The notes: a model not told the origin generated them from the sequence alone. 64,000 nt of DNA from Antitrichia curtipendula (GCA_951230915.1 OX579637.1:3410001-3474000), one strand, 5' to 3'; counted from the first letter of the stretch, positions 34,570 to 46,574 are shown. Program-made: numbers and translations.

Positions 34570-37500
34570 ATGACAACGGAAGGTACGAGCAAGGGCACTA
34601 TAGCAATGACTTCAAGAGATGGCAAGAGTGAGAAGACAAAATCAAAGGGGACTGCCCACGAGCTTCACTGGCACATTTTAGATCATCCAAATATCAAAGC
34701 AGAGAGCAAATGGGAGAAGGAGGAAGAAACTTATTGGACCTCCAAAATCTGCAAAAAATATGTGAAAATGTATCACATCGACAAGTTGTGGCCTCGTGAG
34801 GTACACATTATTCACACACGAGGTTTCTGTTGCAAGCCATCAAATTGCAAGGATGGACATTTTGTCCATCGATCACTTGAGGTTTGGCGGGCCCTCTTCA
34901 AGGACAATTCAATGAGTAAGGGTCTCATAAACTACAGCCTAGCCTCTATGGTGTGTGCTGAGCTCATATTGGCTCGGAAGATGGACTGGAGCACATATCC
35001 AACAACAACTGGGGCTCCACTTTTGCTTACAATAGGGCAAAAAGATATTCCGGATTTGTATGATCCAAAGGCAAGTCCAAGTGAGGCACCAAAATTACAG
35101 AAGCGACAAAAACATGGTATAATGCAGGTTAAAAAAGAGATCATAGAGGGGGGAAATATTGGAGTACATTTGGATTCTACGAAGATTCCAACTACAATGT
35201 CAAATGCCACGGTAGAAGGTGTTGACGAAGAGGTGTTTTTAACTCCTCGGGCGGATTGGATATGCACACGCAATTTTGCATCCGTGGGTGAACAAAGTGG
35301 TGCTTCAAGCATGCGGCCCATGAAGGAGGAATCGGTGGGCCCGGCTGCACCACAAAAACATCGGGAAGAGGTTCGTCTCGAACAAATGGCAAGGGCCATT
35401 GCATCAATTGATAATATCATAGCGAGCAATGCTACGAATTTTATGACACAAGTACCTTGCAATCAAGACTTACCAACCACACCGAGCCCCGTATTAAGTC
35501 CCGTATTGGGCACCATATTGGGCCCCGTATCAAGCCCCATATTGGGCCCCGTATCGAGCCCAAGAGTTGAAGTGCAGATGTTGCCAAAAAATGGAAAGCA
35601 ACTCGATGGCATGGCGCAAAATGTGTCCATTGATGACAACCCAGTGAATAAAAGCTATCCGCATTTGTCAACTCAAAATACGGCACAATTGGAGGATCTT
35701 TGTCATTTGCCAATGGTGAGTGAATTGGAAAGCTTGTTGGAAGCTTCTTATTTGTTTGGGGCACATCAACAAGACATCTCTCTTCAACCAAACCAAGTAA
35801 TCGAGACAAATGAGGCCGGTCCTAGTAACCCCGCAAACAAGGCGGGCTTGACTGAAACCGCAAACGAGGCCGGACCGAGTAATCTCTCCGCGGAATACAG
35901 TGATCAATGGCCCAATTTTGTGATCACCTCGAAAAGATTGTCGATTACAGCTAAATTTGTAGCTAGCATTGCCCCCAAACTTATGGAAGTTGCTCAGGAA
36001 TTCACCTAATCCGGGCCCGAGTTGGTGGAAGGTGCCTTGTTGTTTTGGGATTTCGTCACGTCTATGAAACCATTATTGGAGGAGTGGGTCGAAAATAATC
36101 GCAAGCTGCTCATCATGGCTGAAGAGAATGAAAAATACAAGGCCTTGAAGGTAGAGCACGAGAAATTGAAAGAAGAGCACAAGCAATTGCTTGCTTCATT
36201 GAAAAGAGTGTGCGCTAATTATGAAAGATTTGCAAACGCACAGGATCGCCAATATGACGCTCTAGTTTCTCAGAGGGAATTTATCGAGAAATTGGAGTAC
36301 GAAATTGTACTACTCAAGGAAAAGAATTTCAAGGATGGGGATGGGTTCTTCCAAAGACCGACGGAGCCGTGCGTATAGAAGCGGTTGAGGAAAACAACCA
36401 AAAGGAAGTAATATCCGAAACCGCCATAGATAATCCTCCTCCCACATTCCGAGACGCGTCCATGCAAACGGAAGGCCACGAGTTTGAAGAGGTGAAGCAT
36501 GAACTAGAGTCGGTAATTCAACAAAACGTCTATTTGGAGGCACAATATCAGAAAATGATGCAAGTAGTGGAGCTAGATAAATGCTTGCCAAAGAGCAGTT
36601 CCGACACTCGTTGGTTGACGTGGGTTCAAAAACTACAAGACAAACCGTCTGTAGTAACCCGAGCAATGAAGGGGCTTCTCAAATTATCCATGAAGTCAAA
36701 GGAGCAATGCAATGCCATTTCCTCTGACCTCCTATCTGTTAGAAGGATGTTTGAGGTACATCATAGGGGTTCAATTGACGTCACATATTGGGGGGACATG
36801 TCGACAATGTTTGAGCGCTTGAATGACGCGCAGAAGATTGCGTCAAAGTCCATGAATTGGACCTTGGAAGTAGAAGAAGGTTGGGCCCCTTACAACACGC
36901 ATTCAACGCACATCAAAGAGGCAGACAAGATAGTAGTGCATGGTGAAAGTTCAAATACGGAACTATTGGAGGGTAAATGCAGCCTTTGTCTAAATCATTT
37001 TGGTCCCAAAGGCGCCTTAATCATGGGCCAATGTCGCCACACTTACCATATCACGTGTATGGTGGAATCATCCCTTGTTCGTTCGGTTTGTCCCGAGTGT
37101 CGATCTCCTTTGAGCCCTAGGTTTTACGAAATGGTTGGGTACGAGGAGAGCATGCCCCCTAGCCACGAACACAATCGATGGACCCTTCCACTTGACCAAA
37201 AGCCATTTCTATTCCAAAATTACATTCATTGGGGGCGACCTCTCATTTGGAATGCGCAAAAACTCATGCATGATGTTTGTGAGAACTACAATGACGAATT
37301 GGATGACTTTGACTGGATGACGCGCAATAGAGAGGTGGAGTTGCGGGCCAGGGGTATTGAAGACTTGGAGGCTCTAGAGTTGTTTTGTCGTAGCATGGGG
37401 GGACACTGGAGCATCTCACATCAAAAGTTCTTCCGATTTCCTGAAAAAGAAGTGCGGAAAGGAGAAGATGGCGTCTGCATAGAAGTGCAACCATCCCAAG

Positions 37501-38059
37501 AGTTCAACGAGCAGTACGGAGCATACAATCACAGCTTAATAGGGAGGGCCCTATTCTTATCAAAATTGGAAGAAGCTGCGCAAGTTTGTGCTGCTTTTAA
37601 TGTAGATGGGCTATCAAGCACAGAACATGCACTCGTGAAGGTGGCAAGTGCATTTGATAAGAGGATCACCGACATTATAACGACGTGGAGGACTTTTCTA
37701 CATGGCACAGGGCAAGCGATCTCGTTGACCCCTCAAGATGATGACAAAGCGGTAAATGCTATGATAGAAAAGATTTATTCGGCTTTGAGAGCGTTAAAGG
37801 CACAGGAAGTAGATTTGTCTCCCATAAGGAAAAATAAACGGAAGATGGAAGACCAAGATGACTACTCTCCAGAAACCAAACGACAATTCATCGCCGTGGA
37901 CATGGAAGTCCGATCAGGAGGGGGCACAGCCTCCAGGTCAGGTGGTCCTCAAACTCGTAGAGCAAGTCGAAGACTTAAGGAACAAAAGGGTGCCTCTCAT
38001 ATTTCCGCAAACGGTAGCAATGATGCAAAATAGTGTTTGTATTAGGGGGTTAACCAATG
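34570..38059 (+). pseudogene. Cys/His-domain, coiled-coil and RING-finger protein encoded by element 1; one TAA and one frameshift
   Basis: Reading starts at ATG 34570 in frame with the upstream open stretch. The N-terminal domain (ICKKYVKMYHIDKLW, CCKPSNCKDGHFVHR, INYSLASM, ARKMDWSTY) is shared with the minus-strand protein at 44.8-45.9 kb. A Pro-rich repeat (SPILGPVSSP) follows, then an in-frame TAA at 36007, a coiled coil, and a frame change near 36335. After that comes a canonical RING-H2 finger (CSLC, 12 residues, CRHTYHITC, then CPEC), a helical domain and a basic tail (KNKRKMEDQ, RRASRRLKEQK). TAG 38031 is followed in frame by TGA 38057. RING-H2 proteins usually transfer ubiquitin. Whether the product is made is unclear; the damage is small, so the copy looks recent. 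Confidence 0.65.
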
Positions 38060-38449
38060 AAATTTGCTTTGTACTTATTTGAATCTCATGAGGATTCAAT
38101 ATTAGTAATGCACAACACTCATGGTATGTCATGAGTTGCTTTTAATTAATGTATAAATATTTATGCAATACAAATATGTTTGGATTTGTTTTTCCATAAT
38201 GGTAAATTTTGCCTTATTTATTTGTCAAATATGTTTCTTGTGCGTACCTATTGCAAAAGATCATACCTATTGTACATTTGCACAAGATCATTTCATGTTA
38301 TTGTTATGTTATCTTCTATAACCCCGTGCCTACAAATCACCCATTTTCATTTGTACATACATTTCTATTCGCCTAATCCACTTGTCCGCCTGTATGCACA
38401 CTTTAAACATCTTACCGAAATTGTAAAAAACGGTTGTCTGCTTGACAGG
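38060..38449. other. 3' flank of element 1 gene
   Basis: AT-rich, without a gene; contains AATTAATGTATAAATATTTATG, a plausible polyadenylation region. Confidence 0.5.
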
Positions 38450-38960
38450 TTTTAGGTCGGCCCGTCCGCCCGTCCGCCATCCGCTGAACTGACGGCCCAA
38501 ATTCCCGTCCACCGACCGCTGATCGGATGGCCCAGATTCCCATCCGCCCGTTCACTCGTCCGCTGATTCGACGGCTTAGATTCCCGTCCGCTGTTCGGAC
38601 GGCCCAGATTCCCGTCCGCTGTTCGAACGGCCCAGATTCCCGTTCACTGATCCGATGGCTTAGAGTTCCGTCTGCCCGTCCGCTGTTCCGACGGACCAGA
38701 TTCCCGTCTGCCGTCCGCTGTTCCGACGGCCCAGCTGGCCGTCCGTCGTCTGCTTGACCGTTGTGGGAGGATTTTTTTTTTTGCCATATTCAACATTCAC
38801 AAACAGATGAAGACTATAAGAGTCCTGAAATTGACATTTGCAAACACTCCTAAGACCGTCTATCCACTTGTCCGCCCGTCCGCCTGGTGGTCCGACCGCC
38901 TGTCCGCCTGGTGGCCCATCTGCGCCTTGGTCACCTTCGTCCGACGGGCGGACGGTCCAA
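38450..38960 (-). repeat. GC-rich GTCCG array, right end of element 1
   Basis: Tandem GTCCGCCCGTCCGCC, then seven or so units of CCGTCCGCTGTTCGGACGGCCCAGATTC (about 28-30 bp). It is the opposite strand sense of the left array, so the ends are inverted in composition although not a simple long terminal inverted repeat. Confidence 0.85.
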
Positions 38961-38981
38961 CCGCCTATCGGACCATCGCAG

Positions 38982-41534
38982 TTCATATTTTTTTCTCATT
39001 TAGTGCAGCATAGGATTCCTGAAATGGCCAAGTCATCTCCAAAGAGTGTGCCTTCATGACAACAAGCATCCAATGTGAATACTTCAAAGACATTGAACTC
39101 CTCATGGCACCGACATCAAACTTCATTCGTCAATGTGCACATCATATTTTTAGGTGCAATCTTGAAATTAAACATCTCAATGATATTTTGAAATGACCAT
39201 CTTGAAAGATCAAAATGAAATGCTACCTATAGTTTTAAATTTTTTTTTCTAATTTTTTGATGATAGATCGTAGATTTAATTATATTCAAATATTTATTTG
39301 GATTTTAATCATATATTACTATATATTGTAAGACATCTCAATTTTAAAATAATTGCTTTTATGAAGAAATTTGTCGAAGTAAGCCAAATCCGACTTAATG
39401 TCATGAAACTAAAAACAATTGCTATGTACTTATATAATACTATTGCATCAAAGTCACGATCTTCTAAGATATTTGTATGCAAAGTTCTAATATAGGATTT
39501 AGGATTTAGGGTTTAGGGTTCATGTCATTCATGTAAATGTTGTCCAAATTAGAAGTGTATTTTGAAAATGGATGTGTTATAATATTTTGATGTAATATTA
39601 TAAAATCATTTTGGTCATGATAGTATAGATTGATACCTAATTAGTAATTACCTACTTATAAAAAATTGCCCCATTCAATGTCAAATAATGTTGTCAAAAA
39701 TCATTTGGAGTTATATAACTTATATGTTGCGGACTTGCGGTCTTGCGAAGTGCGGATCATGAAGTTAGAAAAAGCATATAGAGTTGTCTTATGTCTCTAG
39801 AATTTAAAATTCTTTATTCAAAATTGATATCAAAGAATATTAATTGTCTATTAGAATATTTTTTTCATTGGGATTAACAATTCTTCAATTCTTCCAAAAG
39901 TTATTAGCGTATTATTTTTCATTTAATAGTGCATCAATTTCTACTTCACAAATTTTAAAAAATGAATGTATAGTTCTTTTGAGTTTAACCTCTAAATCTC
40001 TAAAGTCCCATTGTCCCATCGGGGGACAAAATGGATGTAAGATTTTTAAGTAGGCTCCTATGGCCTCAATATTTTTTGTAATTTTTTGAGTTTTTTTGGT
40101 ATCTTTTAGAATAAATAACTTGAAGTATATATTTTTGAATTGAATTCTAAGAGTTAAAAAAAAAAAAAAAATTTCATGAGGTCTAGATTCCTTGCTAGAA
40201 TAATCTCAAAGTGGAAATTAGTATATTTCAATTCTATCTTACTATCTTAGAGCTATTAATGATTTAATTTTTCCTTCGTTCTTGAATCTACTTCTACCTA
40301 ACAATTTTTTAATGAGTGAAAACTAAGTGTTTCTTTTTAAATATCTTTTTTTTAGATTCTCAACTCATTTGTTTATCATATATTATTAGACATTCACCAT
40401 CACTAGAGTAGCCTTTTTTAGTTAAAAAGGTTCATCGCAAAAAAATGTAGTTAAGCAAGGTGCCTAAAAAGTAGGGGTTAAACATTTCACATTTAATCAT
40501 TTATTCATAACTCAATTGCCTAAATTTTGGCTGAAATGCACAAGGTGAAAGACGTACGTGAATATTCCTCAGAGGGTTGAATGACCAAACATCCCAATTT
40601 AGAAAAGCTAGAGAAGTAAACATTTAATTTTTAAATTCCATGCACAATTGCACATTGGTGAATTCTTTGAGGTATAAATTCATTCAACTAATGTGGGACA
40701 ATGGTGTTGATAAAGTTACATAAAAAGTCTATTGTTGAATTTGTTTAACAAAATATATTCATATAAGAAATTAAAAAATTGACTTCAAAGCTTTATTTGC
40801 GAACTTGTGCGTGTTATGAATTCAAGAAACACCTAAACCCAATCAAGAATCCTCAAGTTAAGTTCTTAATTGAAGATGGTCCATATATTTCTTGAGGAAC
40901 TTAATTTGCATTTGTTTTCATATTTTTAATTAGTTATGATTTCTTACATTTGTAACTTTAGAGTACAATTTAGGATTTAGGCAACCCGGGTGGGTGGGAG
41001 AGACATCCTCATACAAGGTCCATCCTATCAACTTCAAAACAATCATAAACTTTACAGGACTCATATATTCCAAAATCTAACAAACAAGATAGAGGCCCCT
41101 CATATCAAGCCATCAAATCACAGACACCATCAAATCATCTCAAAGTTTCACAATTAAATACTGCACAAATTATTTAAATAAACCACTATAGATCAAATCA
41201 GGACCATTACATGGTAAGATTCTTAATAGAATCAAATGTCAGGTGACAATCAACTAAAAAATCAAGCCACCATCTAAATCTTGCAAGTACAATGATTTAG
41301 AACCCCTAATCAAAAGAAAAGTTGCCATAGTCTTGGAATAAACTGTCTGCTTGGTGAATTAACCAAAGAGGCTGTGGACCTCACTTGTGAAGACGCCATC
41401 TTCAATGATGGCGTCTGCCTTAAAGCAGGGTCCATGATGGCGTCCGCCTTAAAGCAGACAAGAGTTCGTTGACATCAAATCGAACCTCTGGAAAGTTGCT
41501 GGTACTAAGGAATCTGATAACAGATTCCACTAAC
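38982..41534. other. AT-rich spacer between elements 1 and 2, no gene seen
   Basis: Low-complexity A/T sequence with GATTTAGGATTTAGGGTTTAGGGTT at about 39494-39518, a short plant telomere-like tract. A small GATGGCGTC(T/C)GCCTTAAAGCAG duplication lies at about 41405 and 41435. Confidence 0.55.
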
Positions 41535-41540
41535 CTTTTA

Positions 41541-41650
41541 CGATAGGCAGATGATGATCCGTCCGCCTCGTCGGGTCCGTCCGGTTAGGTGGACGGTCGA
41601 GGCGTCCGCCTTGCATAAAAGAGTTGGACGGCCCGTCCGCTCCTCATTTT
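41541..41650 (+). repeat. GC-rich CCGTCCG array, left end of element 2
   Basis: CCGTCCGCC, GGGTCCGTCCGG, GGACGGCCCGTCCGC within AT-rich DNA. CATAAAAG at 41614 is a probable TATA box for the kinase-like gene. Confidence 0.8.
41614..41621 (+). promoter_or_regulatory. TATA box of the kinase-like gene
   Basis: CATAAAAG inside the GC-rich end array, 246 bp upstream of the ATG at 41860. Position matches the TATA words of the other element genes. Confidence 0.5.
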
Positions 41651-41859
41651 TATCTTCCCCCTTGTGTCATGCAAGAGAGAGCGGAGAGCTTGGTGGCTTA
41701 TCCTCCATTGGCTCCTTTCTAAGGGAAGATAAGAGTGTGATTTCTAGGGGATACTTGTTGCTTTTTTTTTCTACATTTCGTGTATGATCATTTGGCATAT
41801 TGTATATTGCATTTTGTATTACAAATTGCAAGTGCACTTCTAAACGTGATTTCATCACG

Positions 41860-43244
41860 ATGCCGAGATCAAAGAAGGCTGCGAAGGACAAACGAGTGAA
41901 GCCAGACAGTGAGGCGAGTATAGACGCTCCCTCTCTCGCTTGCAAAGCATTTCTCATTGAGTGCATTGTCAATCTTTATGAGTCAAAAACCACTACGTCG
42001 TTTTATACCAAATATGCGAGGTATGAAGACGAGTGCCCAGCTAAATTCAAGGGAGATATGGCACAGAAGTTCACGGATGCTTTAAACGTACCCTACTGGA
42101 TTCATGAAATGGAGAGTAAGGGCTTTCAACAATTTTTGAAGAACAAGGTCCATGATGCATTGTGGAATGTAAAGGTGACCTTAGAGAAGTACGCGAAGCA
42201 ACACCGCGTAGGTGATGGCGCTTTTGAACAGGTCATTTTGAGGGCAGACTTGTTTGTTCGCCAGTGCGCCCCTTTTGCAAAGAATCGAAATAGGCGAGGT
42301 TCAATGGGTTGGTAGAATAGTGATGAGGAATTTGTGGAGTTGCAACGTGGGCGACGACATCTCTTAGCGCTTCCGGAAACAGCAAGGGTGATTCCACAAG
42401 ATGATCAAATCCGGAGGGGTGGTTACGCAACAATTCGGAGGGTCCAAATTGAAGGATGTCGTGAGAAACCCACATTTTGGGAGTTCGCAGCGAAGGTATC
42501 TCATCAACAACGCAAAACGAAGGGTATTCGTATTGGTGGAATGGCGAAACATTGAAGCAAATGTTAAAATTGGATAAGGAATATCCCGATAACATTGGCA
42601 TTCGGTTGGCTTATTCTCAACCGACCCCGGAAGAGGTGACCAAAGCTTTTTTTCTTGGTCGTTGGAGGAAGAAGCGCACAGAGCTTGCATGGGCATTGGT
42701 GCACCTCATGAATGCAGTGCACACCGCTGGACATTTGCACAATGATCTTTCACTGGACAACATTATGTTTCACTTTCCCAATGATGAGTCACGTGTTTAC
42801 ATTGGAGTTTGCGATTGGGGCATGACTACTTTACGTAATGAACCAATGAAGTCCTTGTACACGTTCAGCTCTCTGAGTGAGCGGACTGAGACCTTGAAAA
42901 AAAGGTGGTGGGTGGACCCTTCTATTGCATACTTGCATAGAAGAGATGCGGATGTGTTAATGATACCGGATTTATCACGTAAATCGGAAGAATATGCAGT
43001 TGGTCGAATAGCTCAAGCCATCAACAATGGTTGCATGTCGGCGGACTATGTGAGCTTACATCGGGAAAATGAAGGACATACAAGATTTAGCCATGAGGAT
43101 TTGGCAAAGATTTTTCACCTTTACTTGGAGCGCCTTTGTGATTCGGTGATTGATTCTCGCGGTAGCTTGTCCGAAATCATCCATCAATTTACCAATAATT
43201 ACAACTGGCCTATTCCGGATGAACACTTCCGCCACTCATATTAG
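41860..43244 (+). pseudogene. Protein-kinase-like protein encoded by element 2; one in-frame TAG and one frameshift
   Basis: Starts at ATG 41860 with a basic leader (MPRSKKAAKDKR). A helical N-terminal region is followed by TAG at 42313-42315, then the same frame goes on to an N-lobe-like strand with a glycine-rich turn (RRGGYATIRRVQIEG). Near 42510 the frame changes by an indel in CGCAAAACGAAGGG. The C-lobe has HNDLSLDNIM, matching the HxDLxxxN catalytic loop, and CDWGM in place of DFG. Asp and Asn needed for phosphotransfer are thus present. The stop is TAG 43242, with HFRHSY at the end. It lies convergent with the Cys/His gene. Kinase-like proteins carried by plant mobile elements are not something I can assign to a named family. 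Confidence 0.65.
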
Positions 43245-44806
43245 TGTCTATGGTGTTAGTGAACAACATAGAAATGATAGAACTATAGAAGTATTAGGTA
43301 AATGTAGAGGCGAGTACATAAATTTGCATGATTGTTTGCAAACTATTTAGTATATATATGCACCATCAATGTATGTCAATATATGTGCACCCTTATAATT
43401 GATATAAAGTTTTGAAATGTTTGTGTGTTTTGAAACTTCCAATGTCCAATGTCTACCATCTATTTATGCATTCATCATATGCGGTCCTTGAAATCCTTGG
43501 ATGAGAAGTGCAATGCAACAATTATTGTTGATGGATGTTAGCTTAGTATGGTTGGATTCAAAATTGTATAATCAATGTTGAACACATATAACCCCTAAAA
43601 GACCAAAGTGTTTTTTTTGGCAACATAGCAATTTTGGGCAGCTCACTACAAATGGAATTTATATTTTTTTTCTTTGAAATTTTCATACAACACATGCCCA
43701 AGGAGCAGCTATAAGGCCCAACAATTCTCATAAATTTTGACTACATGGTTAAAAAGTTATTGCATGATATGTCATTTTCAGTCCTTGGCGGGCAGCACGG
43801 GCAGCAAAAAAAACTTCTTCAAAAATCACTTTTTCAGAAAATAAAAATTTGAAATTGGTTCTTTAGATTTATATGTACGTGGGAAGCTTTGAATCATTCC
43901 ATTTAGATCTATGAGTCAAAAGTTATGAGGATTCTTAGTTTAAGGGTAGTTATGGAATTTCAACTCTAAAATAAACTTTGAAGTCTTTTATTTAACTCAA
44001 TTTTCAATATTTTTGAAAAAAAATAAAAACATTGGGTGTAGATTGTTTATTACAACATTACAACCGTTGGATTGGCATTTTTCAATTCCATAAATAAATT
44101 CTTCACAATTTAGTGTTTTGAATCATTCTCTAATCTCTACCTCTTCCTACTTACTATTTTTTTCCTATATGTTGTACAATTCCAAATGATCTGAAAATTT
44201 TCAAGCATGTAGCCAACTTGCCTTCAAGAATAAATCTAAAGAGTAACCACCATTTTGGACATTTTTTCATACAAATGTGACCTTGTGAAGGGCAGCTGCC
44301 CGTTTTTTTGCAGGGACAAAAAAAGGATTTTTGTCAATTCAAACACTATTATCTTGCAATCCACATTGTGGAAAATTCTGAAATTTTTTCCACATCTTTT
44401 TTAACAAGTTTACTACAAGGTCCTATGGTTACATGTGCCCAAGAATTTTTTTTTTCTAAAATTTGACAGTAGTATTAGAAATGGCAGTTTTGGAACGTTT
44501 TTGGTGAAAAAATAGTCAAAAACGATTAGTGGATAATGATAATAGAATTTCATCATATGCAAATATTTTTTATATTGAAAAGAAATACAGTTGATACTTG
44601 AACAATACCGCTATGATGATACCAAGTACCAACCTCCAAATACATTTTAATACAATATATTTACATCAAAATATTTTAGTACGTAAATGCTATTTGCCGA
44701 GATGCCGATATTTTTGTACTATGATTGCCACACTCCATAATCCAATGGCAAAAGATTCCAAGGCCCACTCGATTGTGAGACAACGACTAAAATAGCTCTA
44801 CTTACT
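43245..44806. other. Intergenic between convergent genes of element 2
   Basis: AT-rich, no gene. It contains recurring AAATTTT and TTTTTTTC words, several GGGCAGC motifs, and a 12-bp palindrome GGGCAGCTGCCC at 44290-44301. It probably holds the polyadenylation regions of both genes. Confidence 0.5.
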
Positions 44807-45904
44807 TTACTCGGAATCTGAATGGATGTCATCTCTACGTTTTGGTGGTGTGGAACCGGATCCATAAGTGCCAAGATATGGTCCTCCGCCCCAAGTGCAT
44901 CCATAGTCGCTTGGCGTAGCTCCGTGATTGGGATTTTCATAGTAAGGACCTCCAAAAGTTGGAGGAGGAACTACATCACGATGCTGAGACCTTCCTTGCC
45001 TTGGTTCAACATGACGAGAGCCTGTGTGACGCTCATATGAACCACCCGTAGTAGATCCGGAATAGTATTGGGAGCCTCCTTGGCTAGATCCAAAATCATG
45101 TGTGGTTCCATGGCTTCTTTCTGGGTTGTAATAAGTACCTCGGGGGTCGTTAGCGTAGTATAAGACCCTTTGACCATCTTGTGAACTAGATGCAATACGT
45201 TCATGTTGGTAGGACATGTCATGCCCGTGTTGTTGACCCCGATCCTCCATGCTTCTACGCATAGCTTCTTGCATTTGTTGATTGAACTGGATGTCTTCCC
45301 GAGCTTCTTGACGCTCATGTCCCACTGTAAATGTTATGGGTGCTGGATTGTCTTCTACATCATCGTCGTCCGACCATTCATCCTCAGCATCCGGCAATAC
45401 AACCGGCGGAAATCCAAACTGCCCTCGATTGGACCACATTCGCATACAATCACTGGGTTGAGTCCAACTCGTATAAATAACAGCATCAGTGCGCTTCATA
45501 TTGTCAACATTTTTCCCGTAAATTGTGCGCCAATCTACATCTTTGTGGAGTACAATCTCTGCCCAAACCATGGCCATGTTGGAATAATTCATAACATTTG
45601 GTTTGGAGTCAGGCAGCTCAGCGCACCGCGTTACTTCCTCGTATCGGTGCACAAAGTGTTGGCTCTCGCACGTGGAAATTTGTCCTTCCCAGAGTCGAAC
45701 TTGCTTGTCTGCTCGTTCTTGTGACCACATTTTGGAGAGGTGCGTCATTTTGACGTACTTTTTGCACATTGTGCAATCCCAAACCTTTTTGGGCTCTTCT
45801 TTCCATCCAGGTTCAGCTACACACATTGCATTTGCCCAATCTCCCCAGTTCATGTCCTGGAATTTGCCTTTGTTACTGGACCTTGAACTACTATTGCGAG
45901 GCAT
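44807..45904 (-). CDS. Cys/His-domain protein of element 2, intact
   Basis: ATG at 45904 (MPRNSSSRSS); first in-frame stop TAA at 44807-44809. A basic leader is followed by a domain with CTMCKKYVKMTHLSKMW, STCESQHFVHR, MNYSNMAMVWAEI and KDVDWRTI, aligned over about 90 residues with the N-terminus of the element 1 protein. The remainder is acidic (DDDDVED), then rich in Gly, Ser, Tyr, Gln and Pro (SSQGGSQYYSG, PPPTFGGPYYE), so mostly disordered. The paired Cys and His suggest a metal-binding fold that may act on nucleic acid. Being the only protein shared by both elements, it is the best candidate for an element-specific function; this is inference. No known transposase triad was seen. Confidence 0.65.
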   Translation of the reverse strand: MPRNSSSRSSNKGKFQDMNWGDWANAMCVAEPGWKEEPKKVWDCTMCKKYVKMTHLSKMWSQERADKQVRLWEGQISTCESQHFVHRYEEVTRCAELPDSKPNVMNYSNMAMVWAEIVLHKDVDWRTIYGKNVDNMKRTDAVIYTSWTQPSDCMRMWSNRGQFGFPPVVLPDAEDEWSDDDDVEDNPAPITFTVGHERQEAREDIQFNQQMQEAMRRSMEDRGQQHGHDMSYQHERIASSSQDGQRVLYYANDPRGTYYNPERSHGTTHDFGSSQGGSQYYSGSTTGGSYERHTGSRHVEPRQGRSQHRDVVPPPTFGGPYYENPNHGATPSDYGCTWGGGPYLGTYGSGSTPPKRRDDIHSDSE

Positions 45905-46178
45905 GATAACCTTGATTAAAATGAAATGATTTGATGACAAAGTTCATATGAATCTTTAGGAGAACTGAACAAAATGTTTGACACTTGCCAATGAAACGAG
46001 GTGAAGTTGTTAACAAGGCCTTCAAAACCATGTAATCACCAAAAGAATTTGGTGCAATTCAGTATCCGAGCACAATCGTTCATGTACCAAAACGAAAGGG
46101 GTGCGCAGAGCCACTGAGAGGCACTGGATCACCCACTCCGCAAAGGAAACAATTGTGAGGAATGAGCCGTCTGCCGCG

Positions 46179-46186
46179 CTATTTAT
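46179..46186 (-). promoter_or_regulatory. TATA box of the Cys/His gene
   Basis: Minus-strand ATAAATAG at the inner border of the GC-rich array, 275 bp upstream of the ATG at 45904. Confidence 0.5.
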
Positions 46187-46194
46187 GGCGTCCG

Positions 46195-46453
46195 AAGGCG
46201 GACCAGGCAATGCAGACGCGTACTTGCGAATCGGACGGCCCAGAATCGGACGGGTAGATCGTGCGGACGGGATTGTGCGGACGTCCCGTCCGCACGTGCT
46301 CGTCCGCACGATCGCGTCCGCGAGCCCGACGCCCTGTCCGCCCAAGGGCCCATCCGCGCGGACGGCCCGACCGCGCGGACGATCCGACGGCCCGTCCAGG
46401 GATGTCAAAAGACGTCCGGGGGTTAGTGCGGACGTCCGGATGTCCTGTCAACC
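46195..46453 (-). repeat. GC-rich array, right end of element 2
   Basis: GCGGACGTCCCGTCCGC, GCGCGGACGGCCC, GGACGTCCGGATGTCC words. The outer GGTTGAC (minus strand, 46453-46447) corresponds to the left end of element 1. Confidence 0.85.
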
Positions 46454-46574
46454 TTGGTGCCAGAAACAACGCCGTCTTTGTACATTATCATATAACCATG
46501 GTATGTGGACTTCAAAATTCCATGAATTACGTACCAAGCCATCATGCATACATCCAAACCTTCAAGAGTGATTT

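Larger units (their letters stand above)
34067..38976 (+). mobile_element. 4.91-kb element 1 with GC-rich subterminal arrays
   Basis: Left end GGTTGAC...CGTCCGG, right end ...CCGTCCGCC..GCCTATCGGACCAT read outward; a possible 5-bp duplication CGCAG lies at 34062-34066 and 38977-38981. The same two end types, inverted as a unit, bound the 4.92-kb element at 41.54-46.45 kb. Arrays of CGGAC/GTCCG lie just inside both ends (34078-34430 and 38450-38960). The single visible gene (34570-38059) reads from the GGTTGAC end. No transposase motif was recognised. Confidence 0.6.
41535..46453 (-). mobile_element. 4.92-kb element 2, same ends as element 1 in opposite orientation
   Basis: The right edge read on the minus strand is GGTTGACAGGACATCCGG (element 1: GGTTGAC...CGTCCGG), and the left edge is CGATAGGC..ATCCGTCCGCC (element 1: CGATAGGC..ACCGTCCGCC). 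Two convergent genes read inward from the two ends. The length differs from element 1 by only about 10 bp although most of the interior differs. No clear target duplication was found. Confidence 0.6.

Noticed and set aside
34067..38976. Firm 5-bp target duplication (CGCAG) for element 1
   Set aside because: It fits the proposed ends, but element 2 shows no duplication at the matching positions, so a chance match is possible; kept only as tentative in the feature entry.
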